Assembly (NCBI GenBank): GCA_002600635.1
Contig: CP021371.1
Span: 2,111,001 to 2,175,000 of the forward strand
Source: Rhizobium sp. ACO-34A
Lineage (GTDB): Bacteria > Pseudomonadota > Alphaproteobacteria > Rhizobiales > Rhizobiaceae
Reading direction: 5' to 3'
DNA: 64,000 bases
Below, one piece after another: positions 53,646 to 61,995 of this stretch (the stretch's first letter is position 1; each line of letters opens with the position of its first letter). Both the position numbers and the translations under genes were made by a program. The notes beneath the pieces are model-generated. The model saw nothing but the letters and a program-made list of their open reading frames with translations, made no database searches and had not been told where the DNA came from.

Positions 53646-54829
53646 GTGACCGTCCGCTGAAGATTGCTGTCATCGCCGGTGAAGTCTCTGGTGATCTTCT
53701 GGGCGGGGACCTGATCGCAGCGCTGAAACAGCGCCATGGCGGACCGGTCGAACTTGTCGGCGTCGGCGGCGACGCGCTGGAGCGCGAAGGCCTGCGTTCC
53801 CTTTTCGATTTTTCCGAACTGTCCGTCATGGGGCTTACCCAGGTGCTTGTGCGCCTGCCGCGCTTCCTCTCGCTGATCCGCCGGACGGCTAAGGCCATCG
53901 TCGAGGCTCGTCCGGACGTTCTGCTGATCGTGGACAGTCCCGATTTCACCCATCGCGTTGCGAAGAAGGTTCGCAAGGCTCTGCCTGATCTGCCGGTGGT
54001 GAATTACGTTTGTCCCAGCGTCTGGGCATGGAAGGAATATCGCGCCAAGGCGATGCTCGGCTATGTCGATGCGGTGCTGGCCGTCCTGCCCTTCGAGCCG
54101 GAGGTAATGCGTCGCCTCGGTGGTCCTGCGACGTATTTCGTTGGCCATCGTCTCACGACCAATACAAGGCTGCTGGAGACGCGCGCGGCGCGCGCTCGAA
54201 AGTTGCCGAAACGGGCCGACGAGCAGAAAACGATCATGCTGCTTCCCGGTTCGCGCGGGGCGGAGATCTCGGCGCTTCTGCCGGTCTATGGGCAGGCGAT
54301 GATCGAGTTTACGGAGAGAAACGGCCCCAGCCGGTTTCTCATGCCAACCGTTCCGCGCCAGGAAGCGCGCGTGCGCCAGATGATCGCCGACTGGGCTCTG
54401 AAGCCCGAGGTTCTCATCGGTGAGGATGCGAAATGGCAGGCCTTTGCCGAGGCCGACGCAGCGATTGCTGCTTCCGGCACCGTGATCCTGGAACTGGCGC
54501 TGGCGACAGTGCCCGTGGTGTCCACCTACAAGACCGACTGGCTGATGAAGCTCATCAGCCACCGCATCAAGATCTGGACCGGGGCGCTTCCCAACCTGAT
54601 TGCAGATTATCCGATCGTGCCGGAATATCTGAACGACTATGTGCGGCCGGGTAATCTTCTTCGCATGGCGGAAAGGCTTGCTGCCGACACGCTTGAGCGG
54701 CAGGCAATGCTCGCCGGTTTCGATCTCGCATGGCAGCGGCTGGCGACGGAACGTCCCGCCGGCGAAGAGGGTGCGCGGATCGTCCTCGATCTCTTGCGTG
54801 GCAAGGGCGTTCTTCCCAAAAACGCCTGA
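53642..54829 (+). CDS. lpxB: Lipid A disaccharide synthase
   Basis: 395 residues of a GT-B-like glycosyltransferase: AVIAGEVSGDLLGGDLI, DSPDFTHRVAKKVR, VWAWKEYRAKAM and LPGSRGAEISALLP. It joins lipid X to UDP-diacylglucosamine. The start is GTG 53642, overlapping the lpxI stop. Last gene of the lipid A run; zigA is convergent. Confidence 0.96.
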   Translation: MSDRPLKIAVIAGEVSGDLLGGDLIAALKQRHGGPVELVGVGGDALEREGLRSLFDFSELSVMGLTQVLVRLPRFLSLIRRTAKAIVEARPDVLLIVDSPDFTHRVAKKVRKALPDLPVVNYVCPSVWAWKEYRAKAMLGYVDAVLAVLPFEPEVMRRLGGPATYFVGHRLTTNTRLLETRAARARKLPKRADEQKTIMLLPGSRGAEISALLPVYGQAMIEFTERNGPSRFLMPTVPRQEARVRQMIADWALKPEVLIGEDAKWQAFAEADAAIAASGTVILELALATVPVVSTYKTDWLMKLISHRIKIWTGALPNLIADYPIVPEYLNDYVRPGNLLRMAERLAADTLERQAMLAGFDLAWQRLATERPAGEEGARIVLDLLRGKGVLPKNA

Positions 54830-54853
54830 GGCATTCCCGCTCGAAACGGGTGC

Positions 54854-54892
54854 GGACCTGCCGGCGGCTGCCTTTTCCAAACCGGCAGGTCC
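54854..54892. terminator. Stem-loop between lpxB and the convergent zigA-like gene
   Basis: An 11-bp perfect stem GGACCTGCCGG/CCGGCAGGTCC with a 17-nt loop, roughly midway between two converging stop codons. No T-run on either side. Confidence 0.45.
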
Positions 54893-54950
54893 TTCCGGAT
54901 CGATGCCATGCGCGACATCGGTCCGGATTTCTCGAGATGGAGATGCGGAT

Positions 54951-56144
54951 TTACTGCGTCCAGGAGGCGAAGGGATCCGGGAGTTTGCTCCATGCCGATG
55001 GCGTGAAATTCTCGGCCGGTACAAGGCAGGCGTCGAGTTCCGCCGTTATCCGCCGCTCATCCATGGGATCGGCACCGATGAACACGATCTCCTGCCGGCG
55101 GTCGCCCCATTCCGGGTCGAGATAGGGCGCCATGGCACGCCTGAACCCGGCATCGTCAGGCCAGCGTTCACGAGGCACCGACGCCCACCAGAGGCCCATG
55201 CGGCCGGTCCGGACCAGAGCCCCCGCCTGACTGAGTGCACCCACCTGATGCGGCCTCGTCGCCAGCCAGAAGAAACCCTTGGCCCGGATGACGCCGGGCC
55301 AGGCACGGTCGATGAAGGCCTGGAATTTCGAGGGGTCGAGCGGCTGGCGCGCCTTGTAGACGAAGGAGCGGATACCATATTCCTCCGTCTCCGGCACATG
55401 GTCCTTGAAGCCGTTCAGTTCCTTGAACCAGAGCGGATGGGTTTCCGCCTTGTCGATGTCGAACAGGCCGGTTCCTAGGATATCGCGCGGTGCGACGGCA
55501 CCGAAATCCGTCTCGATCACGCGCGCGTCCGGGTTGAGGCCGGCGATGATCTTGAGCGCGGCGTCGCGCTGTTCCGGTGTCGCGGTTCCAATCTTGTTGA
55601 GCACGACGACATCGGCAAATTCGATTTGCTCGACCAGCAGGTCGACGAGGGCGCGATTGTCGCCATCGCCCGCCGTTTCTCCCCGGTCCGCGAGAAAATC
55701 GGAGGAGGAATAGTCGTTCAGCAGGTTTGCAGCATCGACCACGGTCACCATGGTGTCGAGCTGCGCGATATCGGACAGGCTCTGTCCATTGTCATCGCGA
55801 AAATCGAAGGTTGTCGCGATGGGAAGCGGCTCGGCAATACCAGTCGCCTCGATCAGCAGATAGTCGAACCGGCCCTGCACTGCGAGATCCCGCACCTCGC
55901 GCAGCAGATCGTCGCGAAGCGTGCAACAGATGCAGCCGTTGGTCATCTCGACCAGTTGCTCTTCCGTCCGGGAAAGTGCGGCGTCTCCATCGCGCACCAG
56001 TGCCGCATCGATGTTCACTTCACTCATATCGTTGACGATCACCGCAACACGGAGACCGCTTCGGTTGGAAAGAACGTGGTTGAGAAGGGTTGTCTTGCCC
56101 GCTCCGAGAAAGCCGGAGAGAACAGTGACAGGCAATTTGTCCAT
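54951..56144 (-). CDS. zigA: Zinc-regulated COG0523 GTPase (ZigA/YciC-type metallochaperone)
   Basis: 397 residues. P-loop GFLGAGKT (11-18), metal motif C71-I-C73-C74 in NGCICC, and NKIG for guanine. The C-terminal CobW domain contains GFFWLATRPHQ. COG0523 proteins are thought to deliver metal, here zinc, to client proteins under starvation. The gene is preceded by a Zur-box palindrome (56161-56175) and lies beside znuA, which supports a zinc role over the cobalt one of CobW. Confidence 0.9.
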   Translation of the reverse strand: MDKLPVTVLSGFLGAGKTTLLNHVLSNRSGLRVAVIVNDMSEVNIDAALVRDGDAALSRTEEQLVEMTNGCICCTLRDDLLREVRDLAVQGRFDYLLIEATGIAEPLPIATTFDFRDDNGQSLSDIAQLDTMVTVVDAANLLNDYSSSDFLADRGETAGDGDNRALVDLLVEQIEFADVVVLNKIGTATPEQRDAALKIIAGLNPDARVIETDFGAVAPRDILGTGLFDIDKAETHPLWFKELNGFKDHVPETEEYGIRSFVYKARQPLDPSKFQAFIDRAWPGVIRAKGFFWLATRPHQVGALSQAGALVRTGRMGLWWASVPRERWPDDAGFRRAMAPYLDPEWGDRRQEIVFIGADPMDERRITAELDACLVPAENFTPSAWSKLPDPFASWTQ

Positions 56145-56160
56145 GTGACAAACTCCAAGA

Positions 56161-56175
56161 TGTAATATTATAACA
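56161..56175. promoter_or_regulatory. Zur box upstream of zigA
   Basis: TGTAATATTATAACA starts 16 bp before the zigA start codon. Its complement, TGTTATAATATTACA, agrees with the known Zur-box core of proteobacteria. It resembles the site between znuA and znuC. Confidence 0.75.
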
Positions 56176-56190
56176 ATTGAGGATCGCGAA

Positions 56191-56212
56191 AAGGCGGACT
56201 TCCGTCCGCCTT
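56191..56212 (-). terminator. Hairpin after znuA
   Basis: A 9-bp stem AAGGCGGAC/GTCCGCCTT with a 4-nt loop, 17 bp after the znuA stop in transcription order. Only TTTCG follows on the minus strand. Confidence 0.6.
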
Positions 56213-56228
56213 CCGCAGAGCACCACGC

Positions 56229-57251
56229 TTAGTGGGACAGGCAGTCTGCCAGAGACTTGGCCATGCCGCGCAGAAGCGTCGAGTAAAGCTCGGGGCCTTC
56301 GGTGATGGCGCCGCCCTCCGGATCGAGCGTACCGCTCTTCGCGTCGGTGCCCTCCGTGACGACCTTGATCAGCTTCGGCTCGAACTGAGGCTCTGCGAAC
56401 ACGCAGGCCGCACCGAGTTCCTTGACCTTGGCATGAATCTGGGAGACGCGCTCCGCACCGGGCATGGTTTCAGGGCTGACGGTGATCGAGCCTGCGACGC
56501 GAACATGATAGCGATGCTCGAAATACTGATAGGCATCGTGGAAGACGATGAAGGGCTTGTCGGCGACAGGCGCAACGGTTTCGGCGATTTCCTTGTCCAT
56601 CGCGGTGAGTTCGTCATCCAGTGCCTTGGCATTCGCCTTATAGTGCGCGGCGTTGGCGGGATCGGCCTCGATCAGCGTGGCCTCGATAGCGCCAGCCATC
56701 ACCTTGGCGTTCATCGGATCGAGCCAGAGATGCATGTCCGTGCCGCCGTGCTCGTCATGATGATGTTCATCGGCGTGCCCGGCTTCCTCACCGTCGGCCT
56801 CGGCATGTTCTGCGCCGTGGTCGTCATGATGCTCGCCCTCGGCATGCTCGTCATGCTCATGTTCGCCGTGGTCGTGAGCCTCGAATGCACCACCTTCACG
56901 GAAGGGCAGCTTGGTGATGCCGGGAGCATCTTCGAGCTCGACAACCTTGGCCTTGCCGGCGAGTGCATCGAGCGGCTTTTCAAGGAATGCCTCAAGACCG
57001 GGGCCGACCCAGAAGACGACATCGGCATGTTCCAGCGCGCGGGCGTTTGAAGGCTTCATGTTATAGGTATGAGGGGATGCTGCGCCCTCGACGATCAGGC
57101 TCGGCTCCGCCACGCCCTTCATGATCGCCGCCACGAGCGAGTGGATCGGCTTGATCGACACCACCACCTCAGGCGGCGCAGCGAACGCGAGCGAAGGCAT
57201 GAAAAGCAGGGCGGCCGTAGTGGTGAAAAGGCCGGCGCGGGACTTGATCAT
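56229..57251 (-). CDS. znuA: Zinc ABC transporter substrate-binding protein ZnuA
   Basis: 340 residues with a signal peptide (cut after LAFA, ~24). Cluster A-I fold with zinc-site histidines in IKPIHSLVAA, the post-loop HLWLDP and VFHDAYQYFE. A long His/Asp/Glu-rich loop spans ~126-168, typical of ZnuA for zinc capture. ATG 57251 follows GGAGACC. Divergent from znuC, sharing one Zur box. Confidence 0.96.
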   Translation of the reverse strand: MIKSRAGLFTTTAALLFMPSLAFAAPPEVVVSIKPIHSLVAAIMKGVAEPSLIVEGAASPHTYNMKPSNARALEHADVVFWVGPGLEAFLEKPLDALAGKAKVVELEDAPGITKLPFREGGAFEAHDHGEHEHDEHAEGEHHDDHGAEHAEADGEEAGHADEHHHDEHGGTDMHLWLDPMNAKVMAGAIEATLIEADPANAAHYKANAKALDDELTAMDKEIAETVAPVADKPFIVFHDAYQYFEHRYHVRVAGSITVSPETMPGAERVSQIHAKVKELGAACVFAEPQFEPKLIKVVTEGTDAKSGTLDPEGGAITEGPELYSTLLRGMAKSLADCLSH

Positions 57252-57276
57252 AAGAGGTCTCCATCTTGAATGCGTT

Positions 57277-57293
57277 ATGTAATAATATTACAT
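57277..57293. promoter_or_regulatory. Zur box between znuA and znuC
   Basis: A perfect palindrome ATGTAAT-AAT-ATTACAT placed between the divergent znuA (start 57251) and znuC (start 57356). It matches the alphaproteobacterial Zur-box pattern, so Zur plus zinc should repress both sides. Confidence 0.82.
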
Positions 57294-57355
57294 TCATTGC
57301 GTAACGCTATAACGTGTGGCATAGCGTCGTGCAACAACAAATTTTCGGGGTCACG

Positions 57356-58306
57356 ATGTCTCAGCCGGAAACCAGGAACGATCAGCCGTTGGTCATGCTG
57401 CAGGAGGCCGGAATCCGCAGAAGCGGGCGCTGGCTCGTTCGCGGCGTCGAATTTTCCGTGCGACCGGGAGAGATCGTCACCCTGATCGGTCCGAATGGTT
57501 CAGGAAAGTCGACGAGCGCCAAGATGGCGATCGGCGTGCTGAAGCCGGATGAGGGCAGGGTCGAGCGCAAGCCCGGTCTTCGCGTCGGTTATGTGCCGCA
57601 GAAGCTGGCCGTCGACTGGACCATGCCGCTGACGGTCAAACGCCTGATGAGCCTTACCGGACCTTTGCCCGAGAGCGAGATCAAGTCGGCGCTCGAGGCA
57701 GTGGGCATCGCCCATCTTGCATCTGCGGAGGTGCAGCACCTCTCGGGCGGAGAATTCCAGCGCGCTTTGCTTGCCCGCGCCATCGCGCGCAAGCCCGATC
57801 TGCTGGTGCTGGATGAGCCGGTTCAGGGCGTGGATTTCTCAGGCGAAATCGCGCTCTACGATCTTATCACCTCGATCCGCAATTCCACCGGCTGCGGCAT
57901 CCTGCTGATTTCCCATGACCTGCATGTCGTCATGGCCGAAACCGACACGGTTATCTGCCTCAACGGCCACGTCTGTTGCCGTGGCACCCCGGCGGCCGTC
58001 AGCCAGAGCCCGGAATATATGCGCCTCTTCGGCGCCAATGCAGGCCGCACGCTGGCGGTCTACAGCCACGATCATGACCATACCCACCTTCCCGATGGCC
58101 GTGTAATGCATAGCGATGGCAGCGTAACCGAACATTGCCATCCGGGTGACGGCCACCACCATCATGATGAGGATCATCATGAACACGCCCATGAACACGA
58201 CCATCACGGTCACGACCATGCGCATGGCGGTAGCCATCGCAAAACGACAGGCGGCGAAACCGTTCTGATCTCGGCTGACAAGGGCAGGGAGAGCAATCAT
58301 GTTTGA
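57356..58306 (+). CDS. znuC: Zinc ABC transporter ATP-binding protein ZnuC with histidine-rich tail
   Basis: 316 residues. The ATPase core (~1-235) has Walker A GPNGSGKST (45-53), signature LSGGEFQR and Walker B LLVLDEP. The last ~80 residues are a tail with more than 20 His mixed with Asp and Glu (DGHHHHDEDHHEHAHEHDHH). E. coli ZnuC has no such tail. The tail could sense or buffer zinc on the cytoplasmic side; that is inference. ATG 57356 is chosen; an upstream frame to 57314 has no better site. Overlaps znuB by 8 bp. Confidence 0.95.
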   Translation: MSQPETRNDQPLVMLQEAGIRRSGRWLVRGVEFSVRPGEIVTLIGPNGSGKSTSAKMAIGVLKPDEGRVERKPGLRVGYVPQKLAVDWTMPLTVKRLMSLTGPLPESEIKSALEAVGIAHLASAEVQHLSGGEFQRALLARAIARKPDLLVLDEPVQGVDFSGEIALYDLITSIRNSTGCGILLISHDLHVVMAETDTVICLNGHVCCRGTPAAVSQSPEYMRLFGANAGRTLAVYSHDHDHTHLPDGRVMHSDGSVTEHCHPGDGHHHHDEDHHEHAHEHDHHGHDHAHGGSHRKTTGGETVLISADKGRESNHV

Positions 58307-59114
58307 CGATTTCTTCCTCCGCGCAATGCTGGCGGGTGTCGGACTTGCACTGACGACCGGCCCACTCGGCTGTTTCGTCATCTGGCGGCGCATGGCCTAT
58401 TTCGGCGACACCATGGCCCATTCGGCGCTTCTCGGCGTTGCGCTCTCGCTGCTTCTGTCGCTCAATCTGATGGTGAGCGTCTTCGTCGTCGCGTCGATGG
58501 TATCGCTCCTGCTGCTGCTCCTGCAGCGACGGCAGGCGCTCTCGGCCGATGCGCTGCTCGGCATACTCAGCCACGCGACACTGGCGATCGGCCTCGTAAT
58601 GGTCGCCTTCATGACCTGGGTGCGTATCGATCTGGTGGCCTTCCTGTTCGGGGATATCCTTGCGGTCGACACTACCGATATCGTGGTGGTCTGGGTCGGC
58701 GGCGCCGTGGTGCTCGGCATGATCGCGTGGCTCTGGCGCCCACTATTGGCCGCGACGGTCAACGCGGAACTTGCCGAGGCCGAGGGATTGCAACCCGAGC
58801 GGGCGCGTCTGGCCTTCATGCTGCTGATGGCTCTGGTGATCGCCATCGCGATGAAGATCGTCGGCATCATGCTGATCACATCGCTGTTGATCATTCCCGC
58901 CGCGACCGCGCGCCGTTTCGCGACGACGCCAGAGGTCATGGCCGTCTTCGCGTCGCTGATCGGCGCAGTCGCCGTCGTTTTCGGTCTTTTCGGATCGTTG
59001 ACCTATGATACGCCGTCCGGCCCTTCGATTGTCGTGGCGGCTCTTGTACTCTTTCTCTTGAGTCTCCTGCCCAAGCCCGGACGCGAGGGTGCCGAGACGA
59101 ACAGGCAGGGATAG
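58299..59114 (+). CDS. znuB: Zinc ABC transporter permease ZnuB
   Basis: 271 residues, about eight membrane segments of the ABC-3 family: FVIWRRMAYFGDTMAHSALLG near the start and VKIVGIMLI-like MKIVGIMLITSLLIIPAATAR near the end. It forms the channel for ZnuA-delivered zinc. It overlaps znuC and is 5 bp before zur. Confidence 0.96.
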   Translation: MFDDFFLRAMLAGVGLALTTGPLGCFVIWRRMAYFGDTMAHSALLGVALSLLLSLNLMVSVFVVASMVSLLLLLLQRRQALSADALLGILSHATLAIGLVMVAFMTWVRIDLVAFLFGDILAVDTTDIVVVWVGGAVVLGMIAWLWRPLLAATVNAELAEAEGLQPERARLAFMLLMALVIAIAMKIVGIMLITSLLIIPAATARRFATTPEVMAVFASLIGAVAVVFGLFGSLTYDTPSGPSIVVAALVLFLLSLLPKPGREGAETNRQG

Positions 59115-59119
59115 GAACC

Positions 59120-59515
59120 ATGACAACGCCACAACTGACGAAGAACCAATCGCTCGTTTTCGATGCGCTGACGGAATCGGTTGGACCGCTTTCGGCTTAC
59201 GGGATCCTCGACCGCCTGCGCGATCATGGTTTCCGGGCGCCGCTGCAGGTTTACCGGGCGCTCGACAAGCTGGTCGAGATGGGTCTGGTGCATCGTCTCG
59301 AGAGCATCAACTCCTTCGTCGTCTGCGCCCATCCCAAACAGGATTGCTGCCATCATGGCACGGTCGCCTTTGCGATCTGCAACAAGTGCGGCCGTGTCAG
59401 CGAATTCCATGATCACGCCATCGATCATCGGCTGGCGGACTGGGCCAAGGGCCAGCGCTTCAAGGCGGAAAAGACGACGATTGAAATCCGTGGCCTGTGC
59501 GCGGAGTGTGCCTGA
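59120..59515 (+). CDS. zur: Zinc uptake regulator Zur (Fur family)
   Basis: 131 residues. A winged-helix N-terminal half (FDALTESVGPLSAYGILDRL, APLQVYRALDKLVEMGLVHR), then metal ligands in CCHHGTVAFAICNKCG, EFHDH and the C-terminal CAEC. The paired CxxC motifs mark the structural zinc site. As last gene of znuCB-zur it is self-regulated through the shared Zur box. GGATAGGAACC precedes ATG 59120. Confidence 0.94.
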   Translation: MTTPQLTKNQSLVFDALTESVGPLSAYGILDRLRDHGFRAPLQVYRALDKLVEMGLVHRLESINSFVVCAHPKQDCCHHGTVAFAICNKCGRVSEFHDHAIDHRLADWAKGQRFKAEKTTIEIRGLCAECA

Positions 59516-59536
59516 GCGGCGCCGACCCCGGCTCGA

Positions 59537-60064
59537 TCAGATCTGCTTGAGATCGCGGGCGAAGCGTTGCCAGTTGCGGACATAGCTCTCAGCCGACAAG
59601 GCAAGTCTCGCCGCAGAGGCTTCGTCCAGGGTTCTGACGACCCGGGCGGGAGAACCGACGATCAGCGAATTGTCGGGAAATTCCTTATTCTCCGTGATCA
59701 GCGCGTTTGCGCCGACGAGGCAGTTGCTGCCGATTTTCGCGCCGTTCAGAACGGTAGCACCCATTCCGATCAGGGAATTGTCGCCGATCGTGCAGCCATG
59801 AATGATGGCGTGGTGCCCGATCGTACAGCCCTTGCCGATCGTCACGGGAAAGCGCGGATCCGTATGGATCATCACGCCTTCCTGAATATTGCTCCGCTCG
59901 CCGACGATGATCGGTTCGTTGTCGCCGCGCAGGACGGCTCCGAACCAGATGCCGACATCCTCGCCGAGATCGACCTGCCCGATCACATGAGCATCGGGAG
60001 CAATCCAGAAACGCCCTTCAGGGGGCGTCTTCGGCGAGAGATTTCCGAGCGAATATAGCGGCAT
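59537..60064 (-). CDS. Gamma-class carbonic anhydrase family protein
   Basis: 175 residues of left-handed beta-helix (YrdA/PaaY/CaiE type). The three zinc-ligand histidines of the family are in NIQEGVMIHTDPRFP and IGHHAIIHGC. The key catalytic residues of Cam-type enzymes are not fully present, so actual hydration activity is uncertain. Convergent with zur (21 bp). Confidence 0.9.
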   Translation of the reverse strand: MPLYSLGNLSPKTPPEGRFWIAPDAHVIGQVDLGEDVGIWFGAVLRGDNEPIIVGERSNIQEGVMIHTDPRFPVTIGKGCTIGHHAIIHGCTIGDNSLIGMGATVLNGAKIGSNCLVGANALITENKEFPDNSLIVGSPARVVRTLDEASAARLALSAESYVRNWQRFARDLKQI

Positions 60065-60091
60065 GAAACTGTGTCCGTCTGTCAGCCGTCT

Positions 60092-60361
60092 TCAGCGTAG
60101 CCGCAGAAGAACGGGAAAACGGCCAGCCTGCGAGGAGACATGCAGGTGGATATTGGCTTCCGGCTGCGAATAACGCCAGGCGCGCGCGCCATGACAAAGC
60201 AGCAGGCCGATCAGGTCCTTGGTGCGCGAGCGCTTCCGGCTAAGGCCGAGATCGGCAAGACGGAACGCAGCCTCGTGCAGCGGATGCAGGCCGTAATGCC
60301 CTCCGCGGCTTTCGTTGTCCTGGCTCGCCGCGAATTCGAAATGATTTTCGTTCGATGCCAT
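60092..60361 (-). CDS. Small hypothetical protein
   Basis: 89 residues, starting MASNENHFEFAASQDNESRG. The centre is helical and basic (AAFRLADLGLSRKRSRTKDL), there is no signal or membrane segment, and the C-terminus is arginine-rich. ATG 60361 has GAGG eight bases upstream. It lies between the D,D-carboxypeptidase and gamma-carbonic anhydrase genes on the same strand, 46 bp after the former and 27 bp before the latter, so the three may be co-transcribed. No family recognised. Confidence 0.6.
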   Translation of the reverse strand: MASNENHFEFAASQDNESRGGHYGLHPLHEAAFRLADLGLSRKRSRTKDLIGLLLCHGARAWRYSQPEANIHLHVSSQAGRFPVLLRLR

Positions 60362-60407
60362 GTTCGTTACCTCGTACGCGATAAAAATCGAGGTCGGGAG
60401 ACGACTG

Positions 60408-61901
60408 TCACTGCATTGCAGCCCAGCAGCCAATACCCACCTTTTTCAAGCTCTTGCATGCGTTGACCGCTGTCTTCTGGTCGTCGAAACCGCCAAACCG
60501 CGCGCGGTAAAGCTGCTCCGAACCACTGTTATAGGCGACGGTGAAAGGGGTGGCGGAACGCAATACCTTGCCGCCTTTATCCTGCGCTTTACGCAGGAGT
60601 GTCATGGCCTGTTCCCGATCCGGCGATGTGCCGATCTGGATGACCCAGCCCGCCGAAGGCTGGGTGGAGGCCGTAATCGTCTGGTCGAGATCCACAGGCT
60701 TTACGGCGGCCTGCGCAACGGATTCTGCTTCTTCTTCCGCGAGAGACTGCGGTTCGGCTGCGGCCTTTACCTTGGGCATATAGGCCGGAGCCGGCTGCGG
60801 AACGGGCACGCCGGCAGAAAGCGGGCGTTCCGGTGCGCCTGTTGCGGCCTTGAGGGCGGCGGCGGCACCGTTGTCGTTTGCCGGCGCAGCAAAGGCCGAA
60901 GCGACTGCGCCATTCTTGTAACGGGTATCGGGAAGGGGACCTTCGGACGGCAGGCGCGGCGCGCTGGCGACGACCGGCGGCTCATCCACGGCGGCTGCAG
61001 CCACAGATGGGGCTACCGACGTATTGACCTTGGCGATCAGGTCTCCACCGCCACCGGAACGCGATGCCTTCGGCATGTAGCGCAGAACGAGCTGCTTCAT
61101 CGTCTCGTTACGCTTGGCGCCCGACGAAGAGCCCATCACCACGCCGACGATTGAACGGCCATCGGCTTGAGCCGAGGTCACGAGATTGTAGCCTGCGGCA
61201 CGAGTGTAGCCGGTCTTGATACCGTCCACACCGCGAACGGCACCCAGAAGACGATTGTGGTTGCCGATCGTCTGCTTGCCGAACTTGAAGCTGCGCGTGG
61301 AGAAGTAGCCGAAATATTGCGGATAATGCTGCCGAAGCGCCATGCCGAGACGAGCCTGATCGCGGGCGGTGGTCATCTGCGCGGTGTTGGGCAGGCCGTT
61401 CGCGTTGCGATAGGTGGTCTTGGTCATGCCGAGACTGCGGGCCTTTGCCGTCATCTGCTGTGCGAAACGGCTTTCAGAACCGCCGATATATTCACCGAGA
61501 GCGGTGGCCATGTCGTTTGCCGAACGGGTGACCAGAGCAAGAATGGCCTGCTCGACCGTCACGGAACGACCGGCGCCGACCCCGAGCTTTGACGGAGGCT
61601 CTGCTGCAGCGTGAGCGGACACCGGCACCTTGCTGTCCAGACGGATCCTCCCCGCTTCGAGCGCTTCGAAGGTGAGGTAGAGCGTCATCATCTTGGTGAG
61701 GGACGCCGGATAGCGGAGGCTGTCAGCATCCTCGCTGTAGAGAACCTTGCCCGTACTGGTGTCGACAACAATCCCGGCATATTTGGGCGCGGCATTCGCC
61801 GACCCGACATTGACACCGACTGCCGTTGCGAAAACCAGAGCGGCCGCCGCCAGCTTCTGTATCTTCCGCGCGAGATTGAAACTTCCAATTCTATTCTGCA
61901 C
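60408..61901 (-). CDS. D-alanyl-D-alanine carboxypeptidase with C-terminal SPOR domain
   Basis: 497 residues. After the signal peptide (cut after ANA, ~37), the penicillin-binding motifs are S67-L-T-K70, S127-A-N129 and K229-T-G231, as in DacA/DacF-type PBP5 enzymes that trim peptidoglycan stem peptides. A long Ala/Pro linker (~280-415) leads to a SPOR domain (~418-497, GWVIQIGTSPDREQA) that should target the protein to denuded glycan at the septum. There is no C-terminal amphipathic anchor as in E. coli PBP5; the SPOR domain probably replaces it. Confidence 0.94.
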   Translation of the reverse strand: MQNRIGSFNLARKIQKLAAAALVFATAVGVNVGSANAAPKYAGIVVDTSTGKVLYSEDADSLRYPASLTKMMTLYLTFEALEAGRIRLDSKVPVSAHAAAEPPSKLGVGAGRSVTVEQAILALVTRSANDMATALGEYIGGSESRFAQQMTAKARSLGMTKTTYRNANGLPNTAQMTTARDQARLGMALRQHYPQYFGYFSTRSFKFGKQTIGNHNRLLGAVRGVDGIKTGYTRAAGYNLVTSAQADGRSIVGVVMGSSSGAKRNETMKQLVLRYMPKASRSGGGGDLIAKVNTSVAPSVAAAAVDEPPVVASAPRLPSEGPLPDTRYKNGAVASAFAAPANDNGAAAALKAATGAPERPLSAGVPVPQPAPAYMPKVKAAAEPQSLAEEEAESVAQAAVKPVDLDQTITASTQPSAGWVIQIGTSPDREQAMTLLRKAQDKGGKVLRSATPFTVAYNSGSEQLYRARFGGFDDQKTAVNACKSLKKVGIGCWAAMQ

Positions 61902-61995
61902 CGCAAGAACTCTTCAAATTCTGATCGTCTGGGATCCGGGCTCGCCCCCACGTGCCCAATTCGGGAAGTCTACGGCCGCAGCCTTACCAAGAGGT

